Positions 26,869 through 35,310 of a DNA stretch of 64,000 bases are shown one piece after another (position 1 is the stretch's first letter; the number at the start of each line of letters is the position of its first letter). Origin of the DNA: Chromobacterium vaccinii (GTDB taxonomy: Bacteria > Pseudomonadota > Gammaproteobacteria > Burkholderiales > Chromobacteriaceae); the NCBI RefSeq assembly GCF_000971335.1, contig NZ_JZJL01000017.1, positions 28,602 through 92,601 of the forward strand, in the 5' to 3' direction. Below the pieces are notes generated by a model. That model worked only from the letters and a program-made list of their open reading frames with translations, did no database searches and was not told where the DNA came from. Made by a program: the position numbers and the translations under genes.

Positions 26869-27573
26869 TCAATCCCGCGCCGGAATAGCCAGGCCGCGCG
26901 CCACCGCCGGCCGCTCGGCGAATGCCTGCGCCACGCGCTGGACGTTGGGAAAATCGTCGAAGCCCACCAGCTCGCCTGCGCCGTAGAAACCCACCAGATT
27001 GCGCACCCACGGCCAGATGGCGATGTCGGCGATGGTGTATTCGTCGCCCATGATCCAGGCGCGGCCGGCCATCCTGCCCTCCAGTACTTGCAACAGGCGG
27101 CGGGACTCGGCGACGTAGCGGTCGCGCGGGCGCTTGTCCTCGTAGTCCTTGCCGGCGAACTTATGGAAGAAGCCGAGCTGGCCGAACATCGGCCCCACGC
27201 CGCCCATCTGGAACATCAGCCACTGGATGGCTTCGTAGCGCGCGGCCGGATGCTTGGGCAGCAGCGACCCAGTCTTGTCGGCGAGATAGATCAAAATGGC
27301 GCCCGATTCGAACAGGGCCAGCGGCTTGCCTTCCGGGCCATCCGGGTCCAGGATCGCCGGGATCTTGTTGTTCGGGTTCAACGACAGGAATTCCGGCGAC
27401 AGCTGATCGTTGCGCTCGAAGCTGACCAGATGCGCCTCGTACGGCAGGCCGGTTTCCTCCAGCATGATGGAAACCTTGACGCCGTTGGGCGTCGGCAGCG
27501 AATACAGCTGCAGGCGATCGGGATGCTTGGCCGGCCATTTGCCGGTGATCGGGAAAGCGGACAGGTCTGCCAT
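26869..27573 (-). CDS. Glutathione S-transferase family protein
   Basis: Cytosolic GST of 234 residues. The thioredoxin-like N-terminal domain carries LQLYSLPTPNGVKVSIMLEETG near residue 21, and the glutathione contact NKIPAILDPDG followed by ALFESGAILIYLADKTG with the conserved Glu-Ser pair. The C-terminal helical domain has YTIADIAIWPWVRNL, the GST N-capping motif. The Asn in PNGVKV in place of a catalytic Ser/Tyr/Cys is typical of the Nu-class/YfcG-YghU group, which have disulfide reductase activity. The ATG at 27573 has AAGGA upstream. Natural substrate unknown. Confidence 0.9.
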   Translation of the reverse strand: MADLSAFPITGKWPAKHPDRLQLYSLPTPNGVKVSIMLEETGLPYEAHLVSFERNDQLSPEFLSLNPNNKIPAILDPDGPEGKPLALFESGAILIYLADKTGSLLPKHPAARYEAIQWLMFQMGGVGPMFGQLGFFHKFAGKDYEDKRPRDRYVAESRRLLQVLEGRMAGRAWIMGDEYTIADIAIWPWVRNLVGFYGAGELVGFDDFPNVQRVAQAFAERPAVARGLAIPARD

Positions 27574-27702
27574 GGCGTTATCCTTGGTAAAACGGCGAAA
27601 CGCCCACTATACCCGCCCGGCATTGCGGCGTCTCCCGCCGCGATAAACCGCCCATGCTACGATCCCGCCCTCGATCATCCGCCCCCCGCCGGGAAACACA
27701 CC

Positions 27703-28053
27703 ATGCGCCGCCTTCTCTCCTTCCTCGCCCTGGCATCGGCCAGCCTGCCAGCCCTCGCCGCCTGTCCCGCCAACGCGCCGGGCGAGCCGCTGCACTGGGC
27801 CATCGCCATCTGCCAGCAGCGCTATGAAACCGACGAGATCGAAAGCCCCAAGATGCAGTCCTGCATTTTTTCAACCGCGAAAGCGCATCAGGTCGATCCG
27901 GCCAAGCCCTCCGCCAATACCTGCGCGATCAATCTGCAGTTGAAAAAGAAATGGTGCGCAGGCCTGAAAAAAACCGGCGCGGCCGACTCGGCGGACGCCT
28001 GCGTCCGCTCGCGCGACGCGGTCCCCGAAGCGGTGGCGCAAGGCGGCGCCTGA
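27703..28053 (+). CDS. Small cysteine-containing secreted protein of unknown function
   Basis: A 116-residue protein with a signal peptide MRRLLSFLALASASLPALAA, cleaved before CPANAPGEP. The mature part has six Cys (CPAN, ICQQ, QSCIF, NTCAI, KWCAG, DACVR), so up to three disulfides in the periplasm are possible. It is mostly helical by composition. The start at 27703 is preceded by GGGAAACACACC, a moderate ribosome site; the frame is open much further upstream, but that part is the antisense of the GST gene. It lies 99 bases upstream of kdsA on the same strand. No family recognised. Confidence 0.7.
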   Translation: MRRLLSFLALASASLPALAACPANAPGEPLHWAIAICQQRYETDEIESPKMQSCIFSTAKAHQVDPAKPSANTCAINLQLKKKWCAGLKKTGAADSADACVRSRDAVPEAVAQGGA

Positions 28054-29001
<948 letters not shown>

Positions 29002-29007
29002 ATAGCC

Positions 29008-29778
29008 TTACAGCCGGGCGCAGCGATACGCCTCGGTGCGGTAAGGGAAGGCCACCCCGCCCCTGCCGCTCAAGTCGGGATGGGTGGCGATCAGACGGCG
29101 CAACGCTTCGGCGAAGCGCCGTTTTTCGTCGTCCGGCAACGCCGCGATGAAGCTGACCGACAAGAAACGGTCGATGATCACGCGCTCCGGCGGGCCGACA
29201 TGACTGTGCGGCAGCATGGTCAAGGCCGGCGCGGCGAAATAGCTGGTCGTTTCAAACGGCAGGCGCCACGCGCCGGAGTGGAAGCGCGGCGTGTCGCCCT
29301 CGTACGGCGCCAGCAGATCGCTGATTCGCGCCACCCAATCGCAGGACTCGTCGCGCACATTCCAGATCAGCCCCAGGCTGCCGCCCGGCTTCAGCACCCG
29401 GTGGATTTCCCGCAGCGCATCCTCATTGGCGAACCAATGGAACGCCTGCGCGCACACCACAACGTCCATCGACGCGTCAGGCAGCGGAATCTCCTCCGCG
29501 GCGCCCTTCAACGCCAGCAGCCCCGGCAGGCGCGCCTGCAACTGCGCCCGCATCTCATCCACCGGCTCCACCGCCGCCGCCTCGCCAGCCACCATCGCCA
29601 GCAGGCGGGTGAACTTGCCGGTGCCCGCGCCCAGATCCAGCGCGGCCGAATCCGGCCTCAAACCCAATTCGCGCCTCAGCCAGTCGGCCAGTTCCGGCGC
29701 GTATTCGGGCCGGCCTCGCTCGTAGGCCTGCGCCTCCCGGGCGAATCCCGTCTTGGCTTGTCCATGCAATGTATCCAT
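29008..29778 (-). CDS. Class I SAM-dependent methyltransferase
   Basis: Cytoplasmic methyltransferase of 256 residues. SAM-binding motif I is AALDLGAGTGKFTRLL near residue 42, the acidic residue of motif II lies in AAVEPVDEMRAQL, and LPDASMDVVVCAQAFHWF is motif III/post-III. HRVLKPGGSLGLIWNVRD follows. This is the Methyltransf_11 layout seen in UbiE/Tam-like small-molecule methyltransferases. I chose ATG 29778 because GGAGGAAT lies right before it; the frame extends 21 codons upstream without such a site. Substrate unknown. It stands alone between kdsA and a divergent small gene. Confidence 0.88.
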   Translation of the reverse strand: MDTLHGQAKTGFAREAQAYERGRPEYAPELADWLRRELGLRPDSAALDLGAGTGKFTRLLAMVAGEAAAVEPVDEMRAQLQARLPGLLALKGAAEEIPLPDASMDVVVCAQAFHWFANEDALREIHRVLKPGGSLGLIWNVRDESCDWVARISDLLAPYEGDTPRFHSGAWRLPFETTSYFAAPALTMLPHSHVGPPERVIIDRFLSVSFIAALPDDEKRRFAEALRRLIATHPDLSGRGGVAFPYRTEAYRCARL

Positions 29779-29991
29779 ATTCCTCCGACGCTTTACAGCG
29801 CTCCGCGAAATTATTTCAACAGAAACAGTATTGGTGCGCATTTTTAAGCCGGCCCTTACTAGCTAATATGGACCAGGGCGGCCCCATACCCTGCCGACGA
29901 CACTCGCCTGGCTCGCATCCACATCGTCCATCCGGCGATCCGAAGACTCATCCCGGCCGCCCCCACCTCCCCAAACATCCCCGGAGGGCAT

Positions 29992-30339
29992 ATGACCACT
30001 GCCACCGAAACCCAGGCCGCCATCGCGGAAGCGACAGCAACCAAAAGCTACGCCTGGACGCTGACCGCGTTCCAACAACACGGCAACCTCTGGCTCAGAT
30101 GGAGCAGCACCGCGCCGTTCCGCGCGCAACAGGGCCAGATCCATGTTTACGATGGAACCAGCTTCCCGTCCAACCCGCAGGACAAGACCAAGAAATGGAC
30201 TTGGGACGACGCCCAGAACACGCCATGGGACAGCGGCCTGCCCTGGGGCTCCAACTGGTATTGCGCCTACATCGCGGAACGCCCGCCCAACGGCCCTTAC
30301 GCCTATGTGGTGCAGGTCATCACGCCGCAGGAAAAGTAA
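29992..30339 (+). CDS. Trp-rich small protein of unknown function
   Basis: A 115-residue protein without signal peptide or membrane helix. It is rich in Trp and Tyr (SYAWTL, NLWLRW, KKWTWDD, NTPWDSGLPWGSNWYCAY), in a pattern suggesting a small beta-sandwich with exposed aromatic side chains, as in carbohydrate- or lipid-binding proteins. An Ala/Thr-rich N-terminus of about 18 residues looks flexible. It has its own GGAGGG ribosome site and a strong terminator right after it, so it is an independent, probably well-expressed gene. I do not recognise the family; a small lectin-like role is only a guess. Confidence 0.72.
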   Translation: MTTATETQAAIAEATATKSYAWTLTAFQQHGNLWLRWSSTAPFRAQQGQIHVYDGTSFPSNPQDKTKKWTWDDAQNTPWDSGLPWGSNWYCAYIAERPPNGPYAYVVQVITPQEK

Positions 30340-30355
30340 GCTGGCCATAAACGAC

Positions 30356-30384
30356 AAGCGGAAGCTCAAGGCTTCCGCTTTTTC
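30356..30384 (+). terminator. Rho-independent terminator
   Basis: Perfect ten-base-pair stem AAGCGGAAGC / GCTTCCGCTT with loop TCAAG, ending in TTTTT. It serves the Trp-rich small protein gene, 16 bases past its stop. Confidence 0.9.
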
Positions 30385-31006
30385 ACGCCGTCGTCGCGGC
30401 CTGCAATTCCCGTAAATAGGGTTTGACCTTGGCGGCGGTCACTTTCTGCAGCTTGCACAGCAAGGCATGATCGATGTCCGCCAGGTGGAACTGCTGCCGC
30501 AGCGTATCGCTCAGCAGCGCCATCAAGTGGGCCGCCATTTCAGCATCCGCCATCGCGCGGTGGGCGCGGCCGGTGTCCGGCAGGCTGGCCCAGCGCGCCA
30601 GCGTGCCCAGCTTGTGGTCCGGCGCCTGCGGCAGCAAGCGGCGCGACAGCATCAAGGTGCAGGCGAAATCCTGGCGGCGAGCCAGTCCGAGCAAACCCAG
30701 CTCGTAGTCCCAGAACTTGCGGTCGAAGCTGGCGTTGTGCGCCGCCAGCGGCGCATCGCCGACAAAACGGGCCGCGTCGCGCATCACCTGATCCGCCGGC
30801 GGCGCGGTTTTCAGCATCGCGTTGCTGATGCCGGTCAGCCGCTCTATCATCGGCGGCACCCAGACGCCCGCGTTCATCAGGCTCTGGAAGCGGTCGACCA
30901 CGCGGCCATCCTCCACCATCGCCACGCCGATCTCGGTGGCGCGGCAGTCGCGGCCCGGCGACGCGCCGTTGGTTTCGAAGTCGATGACGGCGACGCGCTG
31001 CCTCAT
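30383..31006 (-). CDS. DnaQ-like 3'-5' exonuclease
   Basis: Exonuclease of the DEDDh superfamily, 207 residues. Motif Exo I is VAVIDFETNGASPG at residue 5 with the metal-binding Asp and Glu. Exo II is AAHNASFDRKFWDYE near residue 93, and Exo III is GRAHRAMADAEMAAHL near residue 145 with the catalytic His and Asp. The C-terminal extension of about 50 residues is basic and may bind nucleic acid. Its ATG (31006) overlaps the stop of a 67-residue gene as ATGA, so the two are translationally coupled. It resembles stand-alone DnaQ paralogues more than the polymerase III epsilon subunit, as it lacks the clamp-binding motif I would expect. Confidence 0.87.
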   Translation of the reverse strand: MRQRVAVIDFETNGASPGRDCRATEIGVAMVEDGRVVDRFQSLMNAGVWVPPMIERLTGISNAMLKTAPPADQVMRDAARFVGDAPLAAHNASFDRKFWDYELGLLGLARRQDFACTLMLSRRLLPQAPDHKLGTLARWASLPDTGRAHRAMADAEMAAHLMALLSDTLRQQFHLADIDHALLCKLQKVTAAKVKPYLRELQAATTA

Positions 31007-31206
31007 GCCAGGGCGGCCTTGGCCGCCTCTTCCGGCGTCAGACCGTCGAAGAACTGGTCGGTATACCATTCGGCCTGCTCTTCGATGTGTTCCTGAGCCT
31101 CGGCCTCCGTCGCGCCGGCGGCGACCAGATGAGTCTCCACTTCCGCGCACCAGGCCAGCAACGCCAGCGTTTCCTCGTCCAGTTTTTCCTGCGGCTTCTT
31201 CGACAT
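31003..31206 (-). CDS. Small acidic protein coupled to the DnaQ-like exonuclease
   Basis: A 67-residue protein, strongly acidic and helical, with no Pro after the N-terminus and many Ala/Glu (EETLALLAWCAEVETHLVAAG, EAQEHIEEQAEWYTDQFFDG, TPEEAAKAAL). It looks like two or three amphipathic helices. The ATG at 31206 follows AAGGAAATCCCG; a TTG seven codons upstream is less likely. Its TGA overlaps the exonuclease start as ATGA. The coupling suggests it works with the exonuclease, perhaps as a partner or inhibitor, but no function is known to me. Confidence 0.75.
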   Translation of the reverse strand: MSKKPQEKLDEETLALLAWCAEVETHLVAAGATEAEAQEHIEEQAEWYTDQFFDGLTPEEAAKAALA

Positions 31207-31294
31207 CGGGATTTCCTTGCGATTCAATATATTATCGAGCCGGGCATTGTACCCGGCTTACGGCGGCGCGCAAGCGCGCGAGGCTCGGCTTACG

Positions 31295-31717
31295 CTAATC
31301 GTCGACCCGGCCGCGCAGGGATTTGATCGCCGCGCGCTGCGACTTGCCGGCCAGCCGGCGCTGCTTCGAGCCATACGTCGGCTTAGTGGCGCGGCGCGCC
31401 TTCGGCGTGTGGCCGGCGCCGTCTATCAAGGCCTGCAGCCTCTGCAACGCGTCGGCGCGGTTCTGCTCCTGGGTGCGATACTGCTGCGCCTTGATCACCA
31501 GCACGCCATCCTTGCTCAGCCGCTGGTCGTTCAGGCCCAACAGCCTTTCGCGCAGCCATTCCGGCAGCGAGGAAGCGGCGATGTCGAAACGCAGGTGAAC
31601 GGCGGACGAGACCTTGTTGACGTTCTGGCCGCCGGCGCCTTGGGCGCGCATCGCGGTGAACGTCACCTCGTCCTCTTTGACCAGATACAGGGATGGCGGC
31701 ATGGCGGAAACAATCAT
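31295..31717 (-). CDS. arfB: Alternative ribosome-rescue factor ArfB (peptidyl-tRNA hydrolase)
   Basis: Releases stalled ribosomes by hydrolysing peptidyl-tRNA, without a stop codon. The 140 residues contain the catalytic GGQ motif in TAMRAQGAGGQNVNKVSSAV and then VHLRFDIAASSLPEWLRERL and VLVIKAQQYRTQEQNR. The basic C-terminal tail (KARRATKPTYGSKQRRLAGKSQRAAIKSLRGR) is the part that enters the empty mRNA channel in E. coli ArfB, and its Lys/Arg pattern is intact. Start is uncertain: ATG 31717 gives MIVSAMPPS, ATG 31702 begins MPPSLYL; neither has a clear Shine-Dalgarno. It is separate from the gene pair that follows. Confidence 0.88.
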   Translation of the reverse strand: MIVSAMPPSLYLVKEDEVTFTAMRAQGAGGQNVNKVSSAVHLRFDIAASSLPEWLRERLLGLNDQRLSKDGVLVIKAQQYRTQEQNRADALQRLQALIDGAGHTPKARRATKPTYGSKQRRLAGKSQRAAIKSLRGRVDD

Positions 31718-31734
31718 TGCTAAACATGCATTAT

Positions 31735-31766
31735 AAACCGCGCGGACCCTATAGCCCGCGCGGTTT
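31735..31766. terminator. Eleven-base-pair hairpin upstream of arfB
   Basis: AAACCGCGCGG (31735-31745) and CCGCGCGGTTT (31756-31766) form a perfect stem. It lies between the SDR gene's 3' end and arfB on the minus strand. The tail is TTTATAAT, only weakly T-rich, so termination is plausible but not certain. Confidence 0.5.
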
Positions 31767-31776
31767 GTTTGCTCCA

Positions 31777-31899
31777 GTACCTGTTTACGATCTCGCGAGC
31801 CACAGCGAGGAAGCGGAATGCGCAAATGGCGCATGAGCATCCTGAAGCCATACTCACCGTGCCGCACCTCGCAACGCGCAGCAGATCATAAACAGGCTC
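31777..31899. repeat. Imperfect palindrome resembling a MITE
   Basis: CCTGTTTACGATCT (31780-31793) is inverted at AGATCATAAACAGG (31883-31896) with one mismatch. Nested inside are GCGAGG/CCTCGC (31805-31810, 31867-31872) and a central ATGCGC-N5-GCGCAT hairpin. The whole element of about 117 bases can fold on itself and starts right at the SDR stop codon. It has the structure of a non-autonomous insertion element with terminal inverted repeats; no transposase is present. Confidence 0.6.
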
Positions 31900-32613
31900 T
31901 TACGCGCCGAGCCGGATGCCGCCGTCGCAGATCAGCGTCTGCCCTGTCATGAAGCCATTGCCGATCAGGAACGCCACCGCATCGGCGATGTCCTCGGCCC
32001 TGCCGATGCGGCCGACCGGCGTGGCTGCGGCGAAACCGGCGAACAGGTCCGCCCTGCTCTCGGCCGGCAGGAAATTCCACCACTCGGTATCCACTACCCC
32101 GGGCGACACCGCGTTCACCCGCAGCGGCCGCAATTCGGACGCCAGCACCGGCGCCAGCGCGGCGACGGCGGCGTTGGCCGCGGCCAGGCCCGCGGTGCCG
32201 CGCAAGGCGGCCTGCGCCGACACGGCGGACAGAAAGGTGATGCTGCCGTTTTTCGCCAGATGCGGCAGCGCGGCCTGGGCGCAGGCGAAATGCGGGTAGA
32301 CCTTCTCCTCGAACCCTGACTTCACTTGGTTCAGATCAGCCTCAGCGAACGCGCCGCCGCCCTTGTTGCTGCCCATCGCCAGCACCAGATGGTCGATCGG
32401 CCCGCAGCGGCGGAAAGCGTCCGGCAGCGCCGAAACGTCCGACGCGTCCATGGCCAGCGCGGCGACCAGGCCATCCAGCCGCGCCCTGGCCGCCTCCAGC
32501 CGGCCGGCGTCGCGCCCGGCGATGGTCACCCGATAATCCCTATCCAACAACAGCTTGGCGCTGGCCAGCCCTATGCCGGCCGAGCCTCCTATAATCAGAA
32601 CATGTTGCGTCAT
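31900..32613 (-). CDS. Short-chain dehydrogenase/reductase-like protein with altered active site
   Basis: SDR-fold protein of 237 residues. The cofactor motif GGSAGIGLASAK is at residue 9, followed by VTIAGRDAGRLEAARARL, which favours NADP. The C-terminal part has VNAVSPGVVDTEWW and GFMTGQTLICDGG, normal for SDRs. At the catalytic position the usual YxxxK is missing: the aligned block reads LAAANAAV where FabG has YAAAKAGL, so both Tyr and Lys are replaced. It may be an inactive or differently acting SDR. ATG 32613 has AAGGAG upstream. It is divergent from an XRE-type regulator, 117 bases away, which probably controls it. Confidence 0.87.
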   Translation of the reverse strand: MTQHVLIIGGSAGIGLASAKLLLDRDYRVTIAGRDAGRLEAARARLDGLVAALAMDASDVSALPDAFRRCGPIDHLVLAMGSNKGGGAFAEADLNQVKSGFEEKVYPHFACAQAALPHLAKNGSITFLSAVSAQAALRGTAGLAAANAAVAALAPVLASELRPLRVNAVSPGVVDTEWWNFLPAESRADLFAGFAAATPVGRIGRAEDIADAVAFLIGNGFMTGQTLICDGGIRLGA

Positions 32614-32730
32614 GACGAGCTCCTTGGCGATGAACCGGGCGAACGGCTGTCCGCCTTGGGTTTCGAACTCATCATCGGCCATACGACAAATGACAAACAG
32701 TTGCGGGATTATCCTGGTATCGTCACTACC

Positions 32731-33573
32731 ATGAACCGCGCCGACCACACCGAAACCATACGCCTGGCAGAACTGGGCGCCTTTCTGCGCTCGCGCCGCG
32801 AAAGCCTGAGCCCTGCCGCGGCCGGCCTGCCGCCAGGCATGCGCCGCCGAACGCCGGGACTGCGCCGCGAAGAGGTGGCGATGCTGGCCGACATCGGCAC
32901 CGCCTGGTACACCTGGCTGGAACAGGGGCGCGACGTGCAAGCCTCCAGCGGCGTGCTGTCGGCGCTGGCCGGGGCCTTGCGCCTGGACGGAGCCGAGCGG
33001 CGCCACCTGTTCGCGCTGGCCGGCCGGCAAGCACCGGACGCCGTCGCGCCGGGCAACCATATCGAAGCCTCGCTGCTGCGCATGCTGGACAATCTGCGCG
33101 ATCAGCCGGCCTACATCACCGGCCGGCGCTGGGACATCCTAGCGTGGAACCGCGCCGCGGCGGCGCTGTTCGGAGACTATGCCCTGCTGCCGCACGAGAA
33201 CAGGAATCTGCTGCGCATGGTGTTCGCCAATCCGGCGCACCGGGCTTTGCTGGCGGAATGGGACGATCTGGCGCGCGCCGCGCTGGCGATGTTCCGCTCC
33301 GACTACGGCCGCCATGCCGGCGATCCGGCTTTCGAACAGCTGCTCGCATCATTGCACCGGGACAGCGAAGACTTCCGCGCCTGGTGGCCCCGGCGCGAAG
33401 TGCTGGAGCCGCTGTCCGGGATCAAGCTGCTGAATCATCCGCGGCAAGGCCGCATGAGCTTCGAATACAGCAGCTTCGCGCTGCAGGATGGTTCGGAGCG
33501 GCGGCTCACTCTCTACACCCCGCTGGCGGATGACGACAGCGCCGCCAAACTGGCCGCGCTGCTGTCCGGCTGA
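32731..33573 (+). CDS. XRE-family regulator with MmyB-like ligand domain
   Basis: Transcription regulator of 280 residues. A helix-turn-helix of the Cro/C1 type spans about residues 10-85: LGAFLRSRRESLSPAAAGL, then TPGLRREEVAMLADIGTAWYTWLEQGRD. The C-terminal PAS-like MmyB domain has the family marks YITGRRWDILAWNRAAAALFGD and NLLRMVFANPAHRAL. Such regulators are very often encoded next to, and divergent from, a single SDR gene that they repress, exactly as here. The start at 32731 has no strong ribosome site; a TTG at 32701 is possible. Confidence 0.88.
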   Translation: MNRADHTETIRLAELGAFLRSRRESLSPAAAGLPPGMRRRTPGLRREEVAMLADIGTAWYTWLEQGRDVQASSGVLSALAGALRLDGAERRHLFALAGRQAPDAVAPGNHIEASLLRMLDNLRDQPAYITGRRWDILAWNRAAAALFGDYALLPHENRNLLRMVFANPAHRALLAEWDDLARAALAMFRSDYGRHAGDPAFEQLLASLHRDSEDFRAWWPRREVLEPLSGIKLLNHPRQGRMSFEYSSFALQDGSERRLTLYTPLADDDSAAKLAALLSG

Positions 33574-33612
33574 AAAGAAAAACCCGCCGCGCCGGACAGG
33601 CGGGCGGGTTTC
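33574..33612 (-). terminator. Terminator between convergent regulator and thioredoxin genes
   Basis: AAACCCGCC (33580-33588) pairs with GGCGGGTTT (33603-33611). On the minus strand the tail is TTTTTCTTTT, so it best fits the thioredoxin-like gene. Confidence 0.8.
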
Positions 33613-33627
33613 GAGCAGGCGGAACCG

Positions 33628-35157
33628 CTAGGACTTCAGATTTTTCACCAGCCCGTCGCACACCGGCTTCTGCGCGTCGTCGGCCGGCAGTTTCCCGCAC
33701 ACGCCGTCCAGCTGGCCCGCCAGGCGGCCGACGGCCTCCGCGTGCTTGCCATCCTGATTCCAGGCTTTGAGCTTCCCGGCCACCTTCTCCAGCGAGCGGC
33801 GGCTGCGTTCATAGAAAGCGCTGCCCGACTTGCCGGCATCGGTGAACACCTCGCTCGCCGCGGCCTCGATCCGGCCCGCGTCCTGCGGCTCCAGCTCCAC
33901 CGCGTTGCTGACATAGCTTGCGCCCCATTGCAGCCGGGTGGCCTGCCCTTCCGACGCCTGATAGGCCTTCTGGTACCAATCCAGCGCCGCCGCCTTGTCG
34001 CCGCGCTCCTTGGCGTTGGAAGCCAGAATCAGCATGTGGTAGTACGGCGCATGCGAGGTTTTCAGCTCTCCCTTCAGCAGCTTGTCCGACTCGTCCAACA
34101 GGCCGGCGTCCGCCAGCAACTCGCCGGCGGCGGTGATCACTGCCTGGCGCTGATAGGGGTTAGGGCTGGCTTTGTCCGCTTCCGCCGCCCTGGCTCTCAC
34201 GTCGGCCACCCGCTCGGCCGGCAGCGGCTGCTTGGGGTGCTGCTGCTTGTACAACGCCAGCAAGGTCGATGCCGCGCCCAGACGATCGCCCCAGTACAGC
34301 GTGCCGTCCGCTTCCAGCTTCTTCAACTGCGCGTCGAAGGCCTCGCGCAGCGTCGCGTCGTCGCCCAGCAGCTTCAGCGCGTCGCCGGCGGAATAGATGA
34401 CGATGTCGGCGTTCGCGCGACTCAGCCTGTCATCGCCCAGAACCTGCAGCAGGCGGCCGCGCGCCTGGTTTCGGTCGAAGGCCGGAGGCTCTTTTTCTCC
34501 GGCCAACGCGGCCAATGCTTTCAACTGCAGCCGGGTCGCGACCGCGGCCGGTTCGGCCGGCACCCGCTCAGCCAGCTTCTCCAGCGTGGCGGGAACATCT
34601 TTCTCCGGCAGCAACTGGCCGCGGTCCACATCCCAGGCGTAATCGGCCAGCAGCTGCCAGTCAGCCGCCGCCAGCTTGTTGCCGGCCAAAGCGTCGGACA
34701 GCAGCGTCTTCACCGGTTTCACCGTCGTCAGGCCCAGTTGCAGCGTGCGCAGGTAGCGCTCCGGATCCACCTCGCCCGGCAGACGGGTGATCTCCGCGCC
34801 GTCCGGGCGGAACAGGATCATGGTCGGGTAGCCGCGCACCTTGAATTTCTCGCCCAGCTGCTGCGCGTTCTCGCTGTCGCCGTCCAGGTACACCGGCACG
34901 AACTGGCGGGTGGCGGCGATGAAGTCCGGACGGTTGAAGATGGTGGACTTCACCTGGTTGCACGGCGGGCACCACACCGCGCCCCAATACAGGAACACCG
35001 GCTTGTTCTCCGCCTGCGCGCGCGCGAACGCCGCCGGCACGTCGCCCTGCTGCCAGCTGATGCCAGGCGGCAAGGCATGGCCGTCGCTGACATCGGCATG
35101 CGCGACCGGCATCAAACCGGCCAGCGCCAGCGCCATCACCAACAAGGTTCGCTTCAT
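33628..35157 (-). CDS. Periplasmic thioredoxin-fold protein with helical C-terminal region
   Basis: Exported protein of 509 residues. The signal peptide is MKRTLLVMALALAGLMPVAHA. A thioredoxin domain of about residues 35-145 contains the redox site AVWCPPCNQVKS, PVYLDGDSENAQQLGEKF, and the cis-Pro loop RGYPTMILFRPDG. The remaining 350 residues are helical and Ala/Leu-rich, TPR-like in spacing (for example ALDWYQKAYQASEGQATRLQWG), and end in a short Cys-containing tail (GVCGKLPADDAQKPVCDG). It probably reduces or isomerises disulfides of exported proteins. The unusual length comes from the helical part, which may bind partners. AGAGGC ribosome site; monocistronic. Confidence 0.87.
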   Translation of the reverse strand: MKRTLLVMALALAGLMPVAHADVSDGHALPPGISWQQGDVPAAFARAQAENKPVFLYWGAVWCPPCNQVKSTIFNRPDFIAATRQFVPVYLDGDSENAQQLGEKFKVRGYPTMILFRPDGAEITRLPGEVDPERYLRTLQLGLTTVKPVKTLLSDALAGNKLAAADWQLLADYAWDVDRGQLLPEKDVPATLEKLAERVPAEPAAVATRLQLKALAALAGEKEPPAFDRNQARGRLLQVLGDDRLSRANADIVIYSAGDALKLLGDDATLREAFDAQLKKLEADGTLYWGDRLGAASTLLALYKQQHPKQPLPAERVADVRARAAEADKASPNPYQRQAVITAAGELLADAGLLDESDKLLKGELKTSHAPYYHMLILASNAKERGDKAAALDWYQKAYQASEGQATRLQWGASYVSNAVELEPQDAGRIEAAASEVFTDAGKSGSAFYERSRRSLEKVAGKLKAWNQDGKHAEAVGRLAGQLDGVCGKLPADDAQKPVCDGLVKNLKS

Positions 35158-35310
35158 GTCTCTGCCTCTTTCTGTCTTTGTATGCGTGGCACCATGCTAC
35201 ACCCAATATTCACAAGGCATAAAGACGGACTGGCGATTTGCTTAGCAGCGGCGCGGCAAAAGCCCACCCCCAATACCAATGGCATTGCCGACATAACTCG
35301 CCTATCATCG

